Positions 40,649-49,142 are shown, counted from the stretch's first letter. The stretch: 64,000 nucleotides of DNA from Kineosporia aurantiaca JCM 3230 (GCA_000719025.1 JODP01000005.1:372001-436000), one strand, 5' to 3'. Translations and numbers: made by a program. Notes: generated from the sequence alone by a model not told the origin.

Positions 40649-41832
40649 GGTACCTGCCCTCGGTCGGTGCGGCGGCCTTGCTGGCCCTGGTGTTGCCGCC
40701 GCGACTCCTGCCGCATTCCCTCGCTGTGGACATTGCCATTGGCGCAATCGCCCTCTTGCTCGGCTACCTGGCCACCGCTCTCACCGTTGCCGCCACCCGG
40801 AAAATTGTGCAAGGAAAAGAATTTCGCCCGATCCCGAGCTACGTCGTACCTGGTTCGGTCGCCGCCCTGCTGATCCTCACCGTGGTCCGCATGACCTCTC
40901 GCCTCAACCAGATCAACGAACGCGTCGGCCTGCCCCCGACGTCCTCGGCCGGGCACGCCGTCTCTGCCGTGGCGGGAGCAACCCTGGTCGCCACCGGCGC
41001 CCTTCTCCTGATCGCCGGACTCCGCAGGCTCTCCCGCCGCCAGCTGACCGCCGTCATCTGCGCTCCGGTTCTGGTGATCGGCTTGGCCTCGGCCCGTTCC
41101 GGCCCACCCGCGGCCGGCGACAAGGGGGCTGAATTCCTGGCCCTCCATCAAGCAGATCGCATCTACATCCCGCTCGATGCCGCCGCGTCCCCCGAAGACC
41201 GCGCCCTCCTCGCCGTTCAGAAAACCGAACAGCAGGGAGGTTTTGACCGCGCGGCCATCCTGATCGCCGTCCCCACCGGCTCCGGCTGGGTGAATTCGCG
41301 GGTGGTCAGCACGGTTGAGGGCCTGTACCAGGGTGATCTCACGACAGTCGCCGTGCAGTACGCGAATTCACCGAGCTGGATGGCTTTCCTCCGCGGCGGG
41401 GACGGGGTCCGGGAGAATGCGACGGCTCTGGTGAAGGCGATGCGGGCGCGGATCGACCAGCTTCCCGCGGATCGGCGGCCCACCCTGTTGGCCTACGGCG
41501 AGAGCCTGGGCGCCTGGGGCCTGCTGCCGGTTCTGCAAACCTCAAGGGTGGACGCGGCTCTCCTCACCGGAGTGCCCGGCCACCGAACGATCGACGCACC
41601 CGGGGTGACGGTGTTCGACCATCCCGACGACCCCGTCCCTCATTGGAGCCCGAAAGCCGCACCCATCACGTTCCTTCGGGCGACCGCGGACACCATGTCG
41701 TCCGAGCACGCCCCGGTCGGGCACGGTCACCGCTACGGAGCCGAGACCGCACCCGCCTGGTGTGCGCTGCTTACTTCAGGAACCCGGCCAGGTCCGCCGC
41801 CAGGGCACGAAAGGCCTTGCCGCGGTGACTGA
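40645..41832 (+). CDS. Membrane alpha/beta hydrolase (Abhydrolase_9 type)
   Basis: A 395-residue protein. Four TM segments lie in the first 155 residues, then an alpha/beta-hydrolase domain of the Abhydrolase_9 family. The nucleophile elbow is LLAYGESLGAWG (Ser about residue 285); TVFDHPDDPVPHWSPKAAP and a later GHGHRYG His-containing segment fit the family. A lipid or ester substrate is suggested by pairing with phospholipase A2 through a 4-bp GTGA overlap. GTG 40645 was chosen because of that overlap. The last 62 bp overlap the convergent rdgB gene, and the C-terminal tail encoded there is probably irrelevant to function. Confidence 0.8.
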   Translation: MRYLPSVGAAALLALVLPPRLLPHSLAVDIAIGAIALLLGYLATALTVAATRKIVQGKEFRPIPSYVVPGSVAALLILTVVRMTSRLNQINERVGLPPTSSAGHAVSAVAGATLVATGALLLIAGLRRLSRRQLTAVICAPVLVIGLASARSGPPAAGDKGAEFLALHQADRIYIPLDAAASPEDRALLAVQKTEQQGGFDRAAILIAVPTGSGWVNSRVVSTVEGLYQGDLTTVAVQYANSPSWMAFLRGGDGVRENATALVKAMRARIDQLPADRRPTLLAYGESLGAWGLLPVLQTSRVDAALLTGVPGHRTIDAPGVTVFDHPDDPVPHWSPKAAPITFLRATADTMSSEHAPVGHGHRYGAETAPAWCALLTSGTRPGPPPGHERPCRGD

Positions 41833-42376
41833 TCGCGTTCTTCTCGTCCGGGCTCAGCTCGGCCGAGGTCCGGGTCTCACCGTCCGGCACCAAGATCGGG
41901 TCGTAGCCGAAACCGTTGCTGCCCCGCGGTTCCCGGATCAGGTGGCCGGGCATCTGGCCGAACCAGACCTTCTCGGTGCCGTCGGGCAGGGCCAGTGCGG
42001 CCGCGCAGGCGAAGTGGGCCTGACGGTGCTCGTCCGGCACGTCGCCGATCTGGGCGAGCAGCAGCTGGAGGTTGGCCAGGTCGTCGCCGTGCCGGCCGGA
42101 CCAGCGGGCGCTGAACACGCCGGGCGAGCCGCCGAGCACGTCGACGGCCAGGCCCGAGTCGTCGGCAATCGCCGGCAGCTGCGTCGCCTGGGCCACTGCG
42201 TGCGCCTTGAGCAGGGCGTTCTCGGCGAACGTCACCCCGGTCTCGACCACGTCGGCGACCTCGGGGAAGGAGTCCATGCCGAGCAGCTCGGCCTCCACCC
42301 CAGCGTCCCCGAGGATCTGCCGCAGCTCGACCACCTTGCCCGCGTTGTGGGTGGCCAGCACCAGACGGGCGCTCAT
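41771..42376 (-). CDS. rdgB: RdgB/HAM1 non-canonical purine NTP pyrophosphatase
   Basis: A 201-residue enzyme that hydrolyses dITP, ITP and XTP to monophosphates, keeping deaminated purines out of DNA and RNA. Signatures are LATHNAGKVVELRQIL at the N-terminus, the catalytic ADDSGLAVDVLGGSPGVFSA, GSNGFGYDPILVPDG and ISHRGKAFRAL near the end. Its ATG overlaps the rph stop by 4 bp, the usual actinobacterial rph-rdgB coupling. Confidence 0.96.
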   Translation of the reverse strand: MSARLVLATHNAGKVVELRQILGDAGVEAELLGMDSFPEVADVVETGVTFAENALLKAHAVAQATQLPAIADDSGLAVDVLGGSPGVFSARWSGRHGDDLANLQLLLAQIGDVPDEHRQAHFACAAALALPDGTEKVWFGQMPGHLIREPRGSNGFGYDPILVPDGETRTSAELSPDEKNAISHRGKAFRALAADLAGFLK

Positions 42377-43125
42377 GCGTCCAGCCCGAGGGCGGTGCGC
42401 TGGATCAGGGTGAGCTCGGCGCAGCCGGCCGCGCCCAGGTCGAGCAGGGTGTTCAGCTCGGCCCGGTCGAACGGGGTGCCCTCGGCCGTGCCCTGCACCT
42501 CGACGAAACGACCGTCGCCGGTGCAGACGATGTTCATGTCGGTGCCGGCCTTCACGTCCTCCTCGTAGCAGAGGTCGAGCACCGGCTTACCGCCGACGAT
42601 GCCGACGCTGACCGCGGCCACCGAATCGCGCAGCGGCTTGGCGTTGCCCGAGCGCAGCAGCTTCTTGGTGCGGGCGTACTCGATCGCGTCGGCCAGGGCC
42701 ACGTAGGCGCCGGTGATCGCGGCGGTGCGGGTGCCGCCGTCGGCCTGGAGCACGTCGCAGTCCAGCACGATGGTGTTCTCGGCGAGCTCCCGGGTGTCCA
42801 CCACGGCCCGCAGGCTGCGGCCGATCAGCCGGGAGATCTCGTGGGTGCGGCCGCCGATCCTGCCCTTGACCGACTCGCGGTCGCCGCGGGTGTTGGTGGC
42901 CCGGGGCAGCATCGCGTACTCGGCGGTGACCCAGCCCTGACCGCTGCCCTTGCGCCAGCGCGGCACGCCCTCGGTGAACGAGGCGGCGCACAGCACCCGG
43001 GTCTTGCCGAACTCCACCAGAACGCTGCCCTCGGCGTGGTCCAGCCAGTTCCGGGTGATCCTGATGTCGCGCAGCTGGGCCTGGGTCCGGCCGTCGAAGC
43101 GGACCTCGGTGGTGGTCGTTGACAT
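42373..43125 (-). CDS. rph: Ribonuclease PH
   Basis: A 250-residue phosphorolytic 3' exoribonuclease that trims tRNA precursors. Recognisable parts are VRFDGRTQAQLRDIRITRNW, GSVLVEFGKTRVLCAASF, the RNA-binding SVKGRIGGRTHEISRLIGRS, ADGGTRTAAITGAYVALADA and a C-terminal FVEVQGTAEGTPFDRAELN. It is upstream of and coupled to rdgB. Start ATG 43125. Confidence 0.97.
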   Translation of the reverse strand: MSTTTTEVRFDGRTQAQLRDIRITRNWLDHAEGSVLVEFGKTRVLCAASFTEGVPRWRKGSGQGWVTAEYAMLPRATNTRGDRESVKGRIGGRTHEISRLIGRSLRAVVDTRELAENTIVLDCDVLQADGGTRTAAITGAYVALADAIEYARTKKLLRSGNAKPLRDSVAAVSVGIVGGKPVLDLCYEEDVKAGTDMNIVCTGDGRFVEVQGTAEGTPFDRAELNTLLDLGAAGCAELTLIQRTALGLDA

Positions 43126-43178
43126 GGGGCGAGCCTACGGCTTCCGGACCGGGCCTCCGCGGTGGCCAGGCGGACGGG

Positions 43179-43970
43179 TCAGCGCACCTCGACCCGGTCC
43201 AGCCCGTACGTGGCCCCGGCCTGAGCCGCCTCGACCGGGCCCAGGTAGGCCTGCCGGGCCTCCTTCAGCACCGTGTCGGTGTCGGTCCAGACCGGGATGT
43301 GGGTCAGCACCAGGCGCCGGACGTCGGCCTCGGTGGCCGCCTCCCCCGCGCGCTTGCCGGTCAGGTGCACCCCGCGGTTCTCGTCCCGGCCCTCGACGAA
43401 GGAGGCCTCGGAGAGGAACAGGTCCGCCCCCCGGGCCAGCTCGATCAGGTTGGAACAGGAGTCGGAGTCGCCGGAGTAGGCGATCACCACGCCCTCGTGC
43501 TCGATCCGCAGACCGAAGGCCGGCACCGGGTGGTTCACCGTGCGGCTGGTGATGGTGAGCGGGCCGATCCGGAACACGCCCCCGTCGGTGAGCTCCCGCA
43601 CGTCGTAGACCGAGGGAAGAGCGGTTTCGGCCTCCGGGCCGTAGGCCGCGATCACTCGCTCGGCCGTGTCCGAGGGGCCGTAGACCGGCAGCCGCGGGGC
43701 AGCGCCGCGGGGGTCGTACCGTCGGGCGACGTAGAGCCCGCAGAGGTCGATGAAGTGGTCCGGGTGCAGGTGCGAGACGATCACCGCGTCCAGGGACCCC
43801 GGGTCGGCGAACCGCTGCAGCGAACCGAGAGCACCGCTGCCGAGGTCGACCACGACGCGCCAGGTCCGCGAGCCGCCGCTGGTCTTCTCCTCAGCCTCGA
43901 TCAGGTAGCTGGAAGCAGGTGATTCCGGCCCGGCGAACGAGCCCGAACACCCGACGATCGTGAGCTTCAC
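43179..43970 (-). CDS. MBL-fold phosphodiesterase, Rv1339-like (cAMP phosphodiesterase)
   Basis: A 263-residue metallo-beta-lactamase-fold protein opening VKLTIVGCSGSFAGPESPAS. The metal motif is VSHLHPDHFIDLCGL (about 65-75), with AYSGDSDSC, LFLSEASFVEG and VLTHIPVWTD providing the other ligands. The pattern and position next to rph-rdgB match M. tuberculosis Rv1339, reported as an atypical class II cAMP phosphodiesterase. GTG 43970 is preceded by GGGAGGAG; the longer frame to 44090 lacks support. The gene is 53 bp upstream of rph. Confidence 0.85.
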   Translation of the reverse strand: MKLTIVGCSGSFAGPESPASSYLIEAEEKTSGGSRTWRVVVDLGSGALGSLQRFADPGSLDAVIVSHLHPDHFIDLCGLYVARRYDPRGAAPRLPVYGPSDTAERVIAAYGPEAETALPSVYDVRELTDGGVFRIGPLTITSRTVNHPVPAFGLRIEHEGVVIAYSGDSDSCSNLIELARGADLFLSEASFVEGRDENRGVHLTGKRAGEAATEADVRRLVLTHIPVWTDTDTVLKEARQAYLGPVEAAQAGATYGLDRVEVR

Positions 43971-44151
43971 CGGGCTCCTCCCGTCATTCTCAGTGCTCCG
44001 TCGACACCGGTCATGAAAATCGAGCCTACGGCCGGTCGGCGGACCTGCCCATCGGAACGGGGAGTGACGCCCGCCTCTTCGTTCCGTCATCGGCCGGTGG
44101 CGTCCGTCCGGCCTGCACTGCGGGGTACGGCAAGGTCAGTAAGGTTGAGGT

Positions 44152-44442
44152 GTGTCGATCGCCCCCGTGGAGCTCGAGAAGCCGGACACGCATCTGCAGC
44201 CCGAAGCCGATGTTCCCTGGGTGACGATCGTCTGGAACGACCCCGTGAACACCATGTCCTACGTCACCTACGTGTTCCAGTCGTACTTCGGCTACTCGCA
44301 CAGCAAGTCCGAGAAGCTGATGAAGGACGTCCACGAGAAGGGACGCGCGGTGGTCTCCAACGGCAGCCGCGAGGAGATGGAGCGGGACACCGAGGCCATG
44401 CACGAGTTCGGCCTCTGGGCGACCTTCCGCAAGGACGACTGA
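44152..44442 (+). CDS. clpS: ClpS adaptor
   Basis: A 96-residue N-end-rule adaptor that delivers substrates to ClpAP/ClpCP. The core is WVTIVWNDPVNTMSYVTYVF (the ND motif and Met that form the N-degron pocket), then HSKSEKLMKDVHEKGRAVVS and MHEFGLWATF. GTG 44152 is the start. It is followed 3 bp later by the DUF2017 gene, as in mycobacteria. Confidence 0.96.
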   Translation: MSIAPVELEKPDTHLQPEADVPWVTIVWNDPVNTMSYVTYVFQSYFGYSHSKSEKLMKDVHEKGRAVVSNGSREEMERDTEAMHEFGLWATFRKDD

Positions 44443-44445
44443 CTG

Positions 44446-45030
44446 ATGGCTCACCGCAAGGCTCCGTTCAAGTCCACCCGCGCCGGCGTGCAGGTCAACC
44501 TGGAGGAGCAGGAACGCGAGATCCTCGTCCACCTGCTCGGCCAGCTCGACGAGCTGCTCGACGACGGCAGCAGTACGGCCGACGCCGACCCGCTCGAGGC
44601 CCTGGTCGGGATGCGGGGTCCGGGCGACGGCGCCCCTCCGGTCGCCCCGGACGATCCGGCCGTGGCCCGGCTGCTGCCGGAGGGGAACCGGGACGATCCG
44701 GAGGTGGCCTCGGAGTACCGCCGGCTCACCGAGTACGGCCTGCGGGAGCGCAAGCGTTCCGGAGCGCGCACCGCGGCCTCCGCCCTGAACCGCCCGGCGC
44801 CCGTCGTGCTCACCTCGGAAGAGGCGTTGTCGCTGCTCAAGGCGTTCACCGACGTGCGGCTGGTGCTCGGCGAGCGGCTCGAGCTGAAGACCGACGAGGA
44901 CGCCGAGGCGCTGCACGAGCGGCTCTGGGCGGCCGAGGAGCCGGAGTCCTGGCTGGCCACCGCCTCGATCTACGAGGTGCTGACGTCCTGGCAGGAGTAT
45001 CTGGTGGCGGCAGTCGCGAAGAAGCTCTGA
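44446..45030 (+). CDS. DUF2017 protein
   Basis: A 194-residue protein of the DUF2017 family, always found next to clpS in actinobacteria (Rv1332 in M. tuberculosis). It has an N-terminal LEEQEREILVHLLGQLDELL helix, an Asp/Pro-rich middle and a C-terminal helical region, SWQEYLVAAVAKKL. The function is unknown; the tight link to clpS suggests a role in N-end-rule degradation or its control. Confidence 0.88.
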   Translation: MAHRKAPFKSTRAGVQVNLEEQEREILVHLLGQLDELLDDGSSTADADPLEALVGMRGPGDGAPPVAPDDPAVARLLPEGNRDDPEVASEYRRLTEYGLRERKRSGARTAASALNRPAPVVLTSEEALSLLKAFTDVRLVLGERLELKTDEDAEALHERLWAAEEPESWLATASIYEVLTSWQEYLVAAVAKKL

Positions 45031-45044
45031 CCCTTCCAATGAGG

Positions 45045-45116
45045 GACGCTTTCGTCGTCTTGACGATAAAGGTCGACCGGGGTTACGGTCGGGTCATCGA
45101 AAGCGTCAAGTTGACG
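45045..45116. promoter_or_regulatory. Inverted repeats around the pncB promoter
   Basis: GACGCTTTCG (45045-45054) and CGAAAGCGTC (45098-45107) form a perfect 10-bp inverted repeat. Inside lie palindromes TCGTC-TT-GACGA (45055-45066) and CGTCAAGTTGACG (45104-45116). A candidate -35 TTGACG (45060-45065) with TACGGT (45084-45089) is placed between them. The arrangement suggests a repressor gripping both sides of the pncB promoter. The regulator is unidentified. Confidence 0.5.
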
Positions 45117-45129
45117 AAATGAGCGTGCG

Positions 45130-46446
45130 ATGAGCGAGTCCCGGTTCTCCGGCCCCAGCCGCCGGCCCAGCCTGCTGACCGACCAGTACGAGCTGACCAT
45201 GGTCCAGGCCGCCCTGGCCAGCGGCGCGGCCGAGCGGCGCTGCGTGTTCGAGGTCTTCGCCCGGCGGCTGCCGGAGGGCCGGCGCTACGGCGTGGTGGCC
45301 GGCACCGGCCGGCTGCTCGAGCAGCTAACCGACTTCCGCTTCGGCGACGAGGAGCTGGCCGACCTGGAGCGGCGGGGCATCGTCGACGCGGCGACCCTGC
45401 GCTGGCTGGCCGACTACCGGTTCAGCGGTGAGATCACCGGCTACGGCGAGGGCGAGTGCTACCTGCCCGGCTCCCCGGTGCTGACCGTGGAGGGCAGCTT
45501 CGCCGAGGCCGTCCTGCTGGAGACGTTCGTGCTCTCGGTGCTCAACCACGACAGCGCGATCGCCGCCGCGGCCAGCCGGATGACCGCGGCCGCGGGTGAG
45601 CGCCCGTGCCTGGAGATGGGGGCCCGCCGCACGCACGAGGAGGCCAGCGTGGCCGCCGCTCGGGCCGCCTACATCGCCGGGTTCGTCGGCACCAGCGTGC
45701 TGGCCGCCGGGGCGCGGTACGACATCCCCACCATCGGCACCGCCGCGCACGCCTTCACCCTGCTGCACGACAGCGAGCCGGAGGCGTTCGCCGCCCAGAT
45801 CGCCTCGCTCGGCCCCGGCACCACGCTGCTGGTGGACACCTACGACGTGACCACCGGGGTGGAGAACGCGATCAAGGCCGGCGGCCCCGGACTGGGCGCG
45901 GTGCGCCTGGACTCGGGAGATCTGGTGGCCCAGGCCCACGCCGTGCGGGCCCAGCTCGACCGGCTCGGCGCGCGGGCCACGAAGATCACCGTGACCAGCG
46001 ACCTGGACGAGTTCGCGATCGCCGCGCTGGCCGCCGCCCCGGTTGATTCCTACGGCGTGGGAACGCAACTCGTCACCGGGTCGGGCGCTCCGACGGCCGG
46101 GATGGTCTACAAGCTGGTGGCCCGCGAAGGGGCGAACGGCGAGCTGCTGCCGGTGGCGAAGAAGAGCCAGGCGAAGGCCGGGGTGGGCGGGCGCAAGTGG
46201 GCCGTCCGGCGCCGGGACGCCGAGGGCGTGGCCGATCTGGAGCTGCTCGGCACGGGCTCCGCCCAGACCCCGGCCGGCGACGAGTACCGGCCGCTGCAGC
46301 GGACTCTGGTGACGCACGGCGAGGTGGTCGAGACCTCGGGGCTGACCGAGGCCCGCGAGCGGCACCAGGCGTCCCGCGCCGAGCTGCCGGTCACCGCGCG
46401 CCAGCTGTCCCGCGGCGAGGCGGCCATTCCCACCGTGATGTCCTGA
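45130..46446 (+). CDS. pncB: Nicotinate phosphoribosyltransferase
   Basis: A 438-residue Preiss-Handler enzyme converting nicotinate and PRPP to nicotinate mononucleotide. Signatures are LLTDQYELTMVQAALASG, FEVFARRLPEGRRYGVVAG, EMGARRTHEEASVAAARAAY, GTAAHAFTLLHDSEPEAF, the phosphate-site GLGAVRLDSGDLVAQAHAVR and YGVGTQLVTG. It forms an operon with pncA, which supplies its substrate. An operator-like inverted repeat surrounds its promoter. The position downstream of clpS-DUF2017, but as part of a different transcript, is a rearranged form of the mycobacterial order, where pncB1 is divergent from clpS. Confidence 0.95.
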   Translation: MSESRFSGPSRRPSLLTDQYELTMVQAALASGAAERRCVFEVFARRLPEGRRYGVVAGTGRLLEQLTDFRFGDEELADLERRGIVDAATLRWLADYRFSGEITGYGEGECYLPGSPVLTVEGSFAEAVLLETFVLSVLNHDSAIAAAASRMTAAAGERPCLEMGARRTHEEASVAAARAAYIAGFVGTSVLAAGARYDIPTIGTAAHAFTLLHDSEPEAFAAQIASLGPGTTLLVDTYDVTTGVENAIKAGGPGLGAVRLDSGDLVAQAHAVRAQLDRLGARATKITVTSDLDEFAIAALAAAPVDSYGVGTQLVTGSGAPTAGMVYKLVAREGANGELLPVAKKSQAKAGVGGRKWAVRRRDAEGVADLELLGTGSAQTPAGDEYRPLQRTLVTHGEVVETSGLTEARERHQASRAELPVTARQLSRGEAAIPTVMS

Positions 46447-46466
46447 ATCTCAGGGAGGATCTTCGG

Positions 46467-47066
46467 ATGAGCACCGAGAAGCGCGCGCTGATCGTCGTGG
46501 ACGTGCAGAACGACTTCTGCGAGGGCGGATCGCTGGCCGTCGCCGGAGGCGCCGGGGTGGCCGGGGCGATCACCCGCTACCTGCGGGAGGACGCCGGTCA
46601 GGAGTACGCGGCGGTCGTCGGCACCCGGGACTGGCACATCGACCCGGGCCACCACTTCAGCCCGGACCCGGACTTCGTGGCCACCTGGCCGCGGCACTGC
46701 GAGGTCGGGACCGCGGGTTCGGACTCGCACCCGGCGCTGGACACCGGGCTGATCCAGGCGTGGTTCCACAAGGGTGAGCACCAGGCCGCCTACTCCGGTT
46801 TCGAGGGGCACCTGGCCGAGGGCGACACCGGGCTGGCCGACTGGCTGCGGGAGCGGGAGATCACCACGGTGGACGTGGTCGGCATCGCCACCGATCACTG
46901 CGTCCGCGCGACCGCGCTGGACGCGGTGGCGGCCGGTTTCGAAACCCGTGTGCTGCTGGAGCTGACCGCCGGGGTGGCCGAGGCCACGACCCGATCGGCA
47001 CTGGAGGAGTTGCGCACCGCCGGGGCGGACCTGGTGGGCTCCCCCGCGTCCCCTATTTTGGACTGA
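46467..47066 (+). CDS. pncA: Nicotinamidase (isochorismatase fold)
   Basis: A 199-residue nicotinamidase/pyrazinamidase that deamidates nicotinamide to nicotinate for PncB. Catalytic and metal residues are visible: VVDVQNDFCEGGSLAVAGG (Asp nucleophile-activator near residue 12), GTRDWHIDPGHHF with the metal-binding His pair and Asp, and the catalytic Cys in VVGIATDHCVRATALDA. GGGAGG precedes ATG 46467. It follows pncB by 20 bp. Confidence 0.95.
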   Translation: MSTEKRALIVVDVQNDFCEGGSLAVAGGAGVAGAITRYLREDAGQEYAAVVGTRDWHIDPGHHFSPDPDFVATWPRHCEVGTAGSDSHPALDTGLIQAWFHKGEHQAAYSGFEGHLAEGDTGLADWLREREITTVDVVGIATDHCVRATALDAVAAGFETRVLLELTAGVAEATTRSALEELRTAGADLVGSPASPILD

Positions 47067-47093
47067 CGCACTTTTCTCGAAGGGGTAGCAGGC

Positions 47094-48029
47094 ATGCAGA
47101 GCGACATCTCCGGCCTTCCCGGTCTACCGGGGCTTCCGGGCAGCGACCACCCGGGAACCGGGCCGGTGGTGGAGCCGTTGCTGGACGGTCTCCTGGCCGA
47201 CGGAGTGCGGACCGACGCGGCCGGCCGGTACACCCGGGAGGCCGCCGACCAGTCCCTGGTGGCGCACCGCGACCACCGTCGGGCCTGGTACGGCGACCTG
47301 GTCGGCGCCCTGCGGGTCCCGGTCCCGGCCACCGAGGACGTGATCTACGCCCTGCACGCCTCCGACGCCGGACTGCCGCTCGTGCTGGTCGCCCGGCCCA
47401 CCGCCGACGGCGACGACATGGCCCTGCTCGAAGAGCTGCGCCGGGCCCGCTTTCAGCTGCTGGACAACCACCGGGTCGAGCTGACCGGGGTGGAACTGCC
47501 GCTGGCCGGGGCCGGCGCCGGATCCCCGGCCGACCGGGCCCGGATCATGCTCGACTCGCTGGACTTCACCGTGCCGGCCTGGTTCAGCTTCCCGGCCGAG
47601 CCGGGCTGGGACGAGGCCTTCGCGGTGCTGGCCGAGGACGGCGCGGAGAGCGTGGCGCTGGCCCTTCCCGAACCCGCCGACGCAGCCGGTGCGGCCGGGG
47701 TGGCCGAGGCGATGCGCGTGCTGATCGACCGCGACCTGCCCTACGCCATCACCTCGGGCATCTCCGGCCTGGTCACCGACGCGAACGGGTTCGGCCTGCT
47801 GAACGCGCTCGGCGCCACCCGGGCCGCGCTGAACGGCGCCGAGGCAGGCGAGATGGCGGTGATCCTGGCCGAGACCCGGATCGAGCCGCTGGCCGCGGCC
47901 GTGCGCCGGATGAGTGAGGCCGACGCGGCCACCGTCCGGGCCTTCCTGCCGGTGCTGGTGCCGCCGTCGATCCGGGAGACGATCGCCGCGCTCGAGGCCG
48001 AGGGGCTGATCGAACCGGACGCTGCCTGA
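47094..48029 (+). CDS. Unrecognised protein in the pncB-pncA operon
   Basis: A 311-residue protein, 27 bp after pncA. It begins with a short GLPGLPGLPG repeat, then an Ala/Glu-rich alpha/beta sequence ending YAITSGISGLVTDANGFGLL and VPPSIRETIAALEAEGLIEP. The internal layout (LVLVARPTADGDD, LTGVELPLAGAGAG, FSFPAEPGWDEAFAVLAED) resembles part of a TIM barrel or a pentapeptide-free alpha/beta domain, but I do not recognise a family. The codon pattern and spacing make it a genuine gene, and the context suggests a link with nicotinamide or NAD metabolism. Confidence 0.6.
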   Translation: MQSDISGLPGLPGLPGSDHPGTGPVVEPLLDGLLADGVRTDAAGRYTREAADQSLVAHRDHRRAWYGDLVGALRVPVPATEDVIYALHASDAGLPLVLVARPTADGDDMALLEELRRARFQLLDNHRVELTGVELPLAGAGAGSPADRARIMLDSLDFTVPAWFSFPAEPGWDEAFAVLAEDGAESVALALPEPADAAGAAGVAEAMRVLIDRDLPYAITSGISGLVTDANGFGLLNALGATRAALNGAEAGEMAVILAETRIEPLAAAVRRMSEADAATVRAFLPVLVPPSIRETIAALEAEGLIEPDAA

Positions 48030-48112
48030 GGAGGCTGGTCGCGATGGGAGTCGGCGTGTTAGAACTGGGTTAATGCTCGGCAACGACGCCGTGTCGTCGC
48101 GCCATCGAGAAA

Positions 48113-48358
48113 GTGATCGAGCTCATGCCGGAGCCGGAGGTCCAGGCCATTGTGGCCGAACTGTCGGTGAAGTACCCGCTTTTCGCCACCGCCACCATCC
48201 AGCGATGGGTCCAGCGGGAGTCGGCCCGGTACGCCCAGGCCCCGATCACCACGTTCGTCCCGATCCTGGTCCGGCGCAACGTCGAGCGCACCCTGCGGGA
48301 CCTGGACACGATCGAGGCTATCGATCTGACCAACCCGCATCTGGACCCGGTGCGCTGA
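48113..48358 (+). CDS. Small three-helix-type protein
   Basis: An 81-residue acidic protein: EVQAIVAELSVKYPLFATAT (helix 1), IQRWVQRESARYAQAP (helix 2), TTFVPILVRRNVERTLRDLD (helix 3). This matches the size and pattern of small actinobacterial three-helix-bundle dimerisation-domain proteins. GTG 48113 or ATG 48125 is the start. Its function is unknown; the 3' end overlaps the convergent MmyB-type regulator gene by 41 bp. Confidence 0.6.
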   Translation: MIELMPEPEVQAIVAELSVKYPLFATATIQRWVQRESARYAQAPITTFVPILVRRNVERTLRDLDTIEAIDLTNPHLDPVR

Positions 48359-49142
48359 GCCGGGCCAGCGCGGCCGCCGACGGGCTCTGCGCCGCCGCCT
48401 GGTAGACGATGATCACCTGGTCCTCAGCGCCGGCGATGGTCAGGGCCTGACGCCGCAGTTCCAGCCGTCCCACCTCCGGGTGGTCGAAACGCTTGATCTC
48501 GTCGCGGACCGGCCGCACGTCATGCAACGCCCACATCCGGGCAAAATCGGCATCTGCCCGAAGTTCTGCGAGCAGCTCCACGATCCGGGGGTCACGAGGG
48601 TCGGCCTCGGCGCGCAGCGCGGCCACGGATTGCTGGGCGATCTGCGCCCAGTCCGGGAACAACCTTCGGTTCACCGGGTCCAGGAAGAGATCCCGGACGA
48701 GATTCCGCCCCGGTCGGTAGAGGTCGGCCAGAGCCAGGGCGAGCTTGTTCGCGGCCAGAACTTCGAAGCGCCGATTGCGCACGTAGGCGGGAGCGGCCTC
48801 CCAGGCGTCCACGAGCCTTTGGACGTCGTCGGCCAGGTCGGGTTCGGGGGCCCGGGTCGGATTGGGGTCGGCGAGGGCGAGTAGGTGGGCGGCGGCGTCC
48901 GGGTCGAGCCGGAGGGCCCCGGCCAGGCTTTCGAGCACCTGGACCGACGGGTGGCGGTCGACTCCCTGCTCAAGGCGGGTCAGGTACGGCTCGCTCAACC
49001 CGGCCAACGACGCCAGCTCGTCGCGTCGCAACCCGGGTACCCGCCGGCGTCCATAATTCCTGACGCCTACCTCTTCCGGACGCACCCGGGCCCGCCGCGC
49101 CTTGATGAACTCGCCGAGCAGGTTCTCCACCGCCTTCTCCAC
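48318..49142 (-). CDS. XRE regulator with MmyB-like ligand-binding domain
   Basis: A 274-residue regulator. The HTH (about 8-70) has LGEFIKARRARVRPEEVGVR, RRVPGLRRDELASLAGLSEP and YLTRLEQGVDRHPSVQVL, typical of MmyB/MLTR regulators. The C-terminal PAS-like MmyB domain follows (NRRFEVLAANKLALALADLY, FARMWALHDVRPVRDEIKRF, HPEVGRLELRRQALTIAG). These proteins bind fatty-acid-like ligands and usually control a divergent oxidoreductase gene, here the SDR. GTG 49142 is used because a start at 49214 would overlap the SDR start and the operator. A 14-bp palindrome lies in the 62-bp divergent gap. Confidence 0.88.
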   Translation of the reverse strand: MEKAVENLLGEFIKARRARVRPEEVGVRNYGRRRVPGLRRDELASLAGLSEPYLTRLEQGVDRHPSVQVLESLAGALRLDPDAAAHLLALADPNPTRAPEPDLADDVQRLVDAWEAAPAYVRNRRFEVLAANKLALALADLYRPGRNLVRDLFLDPVNRRLFPDWAQIAQQSVAALRAEADPRDPRIVELLAELRADADFARMWALHDVRPVRDEIKRFDHPEVGRLELRRQALTIAGAEDQVIIVYQAAAQSPSAAALARLSAPGPDAGWSDR

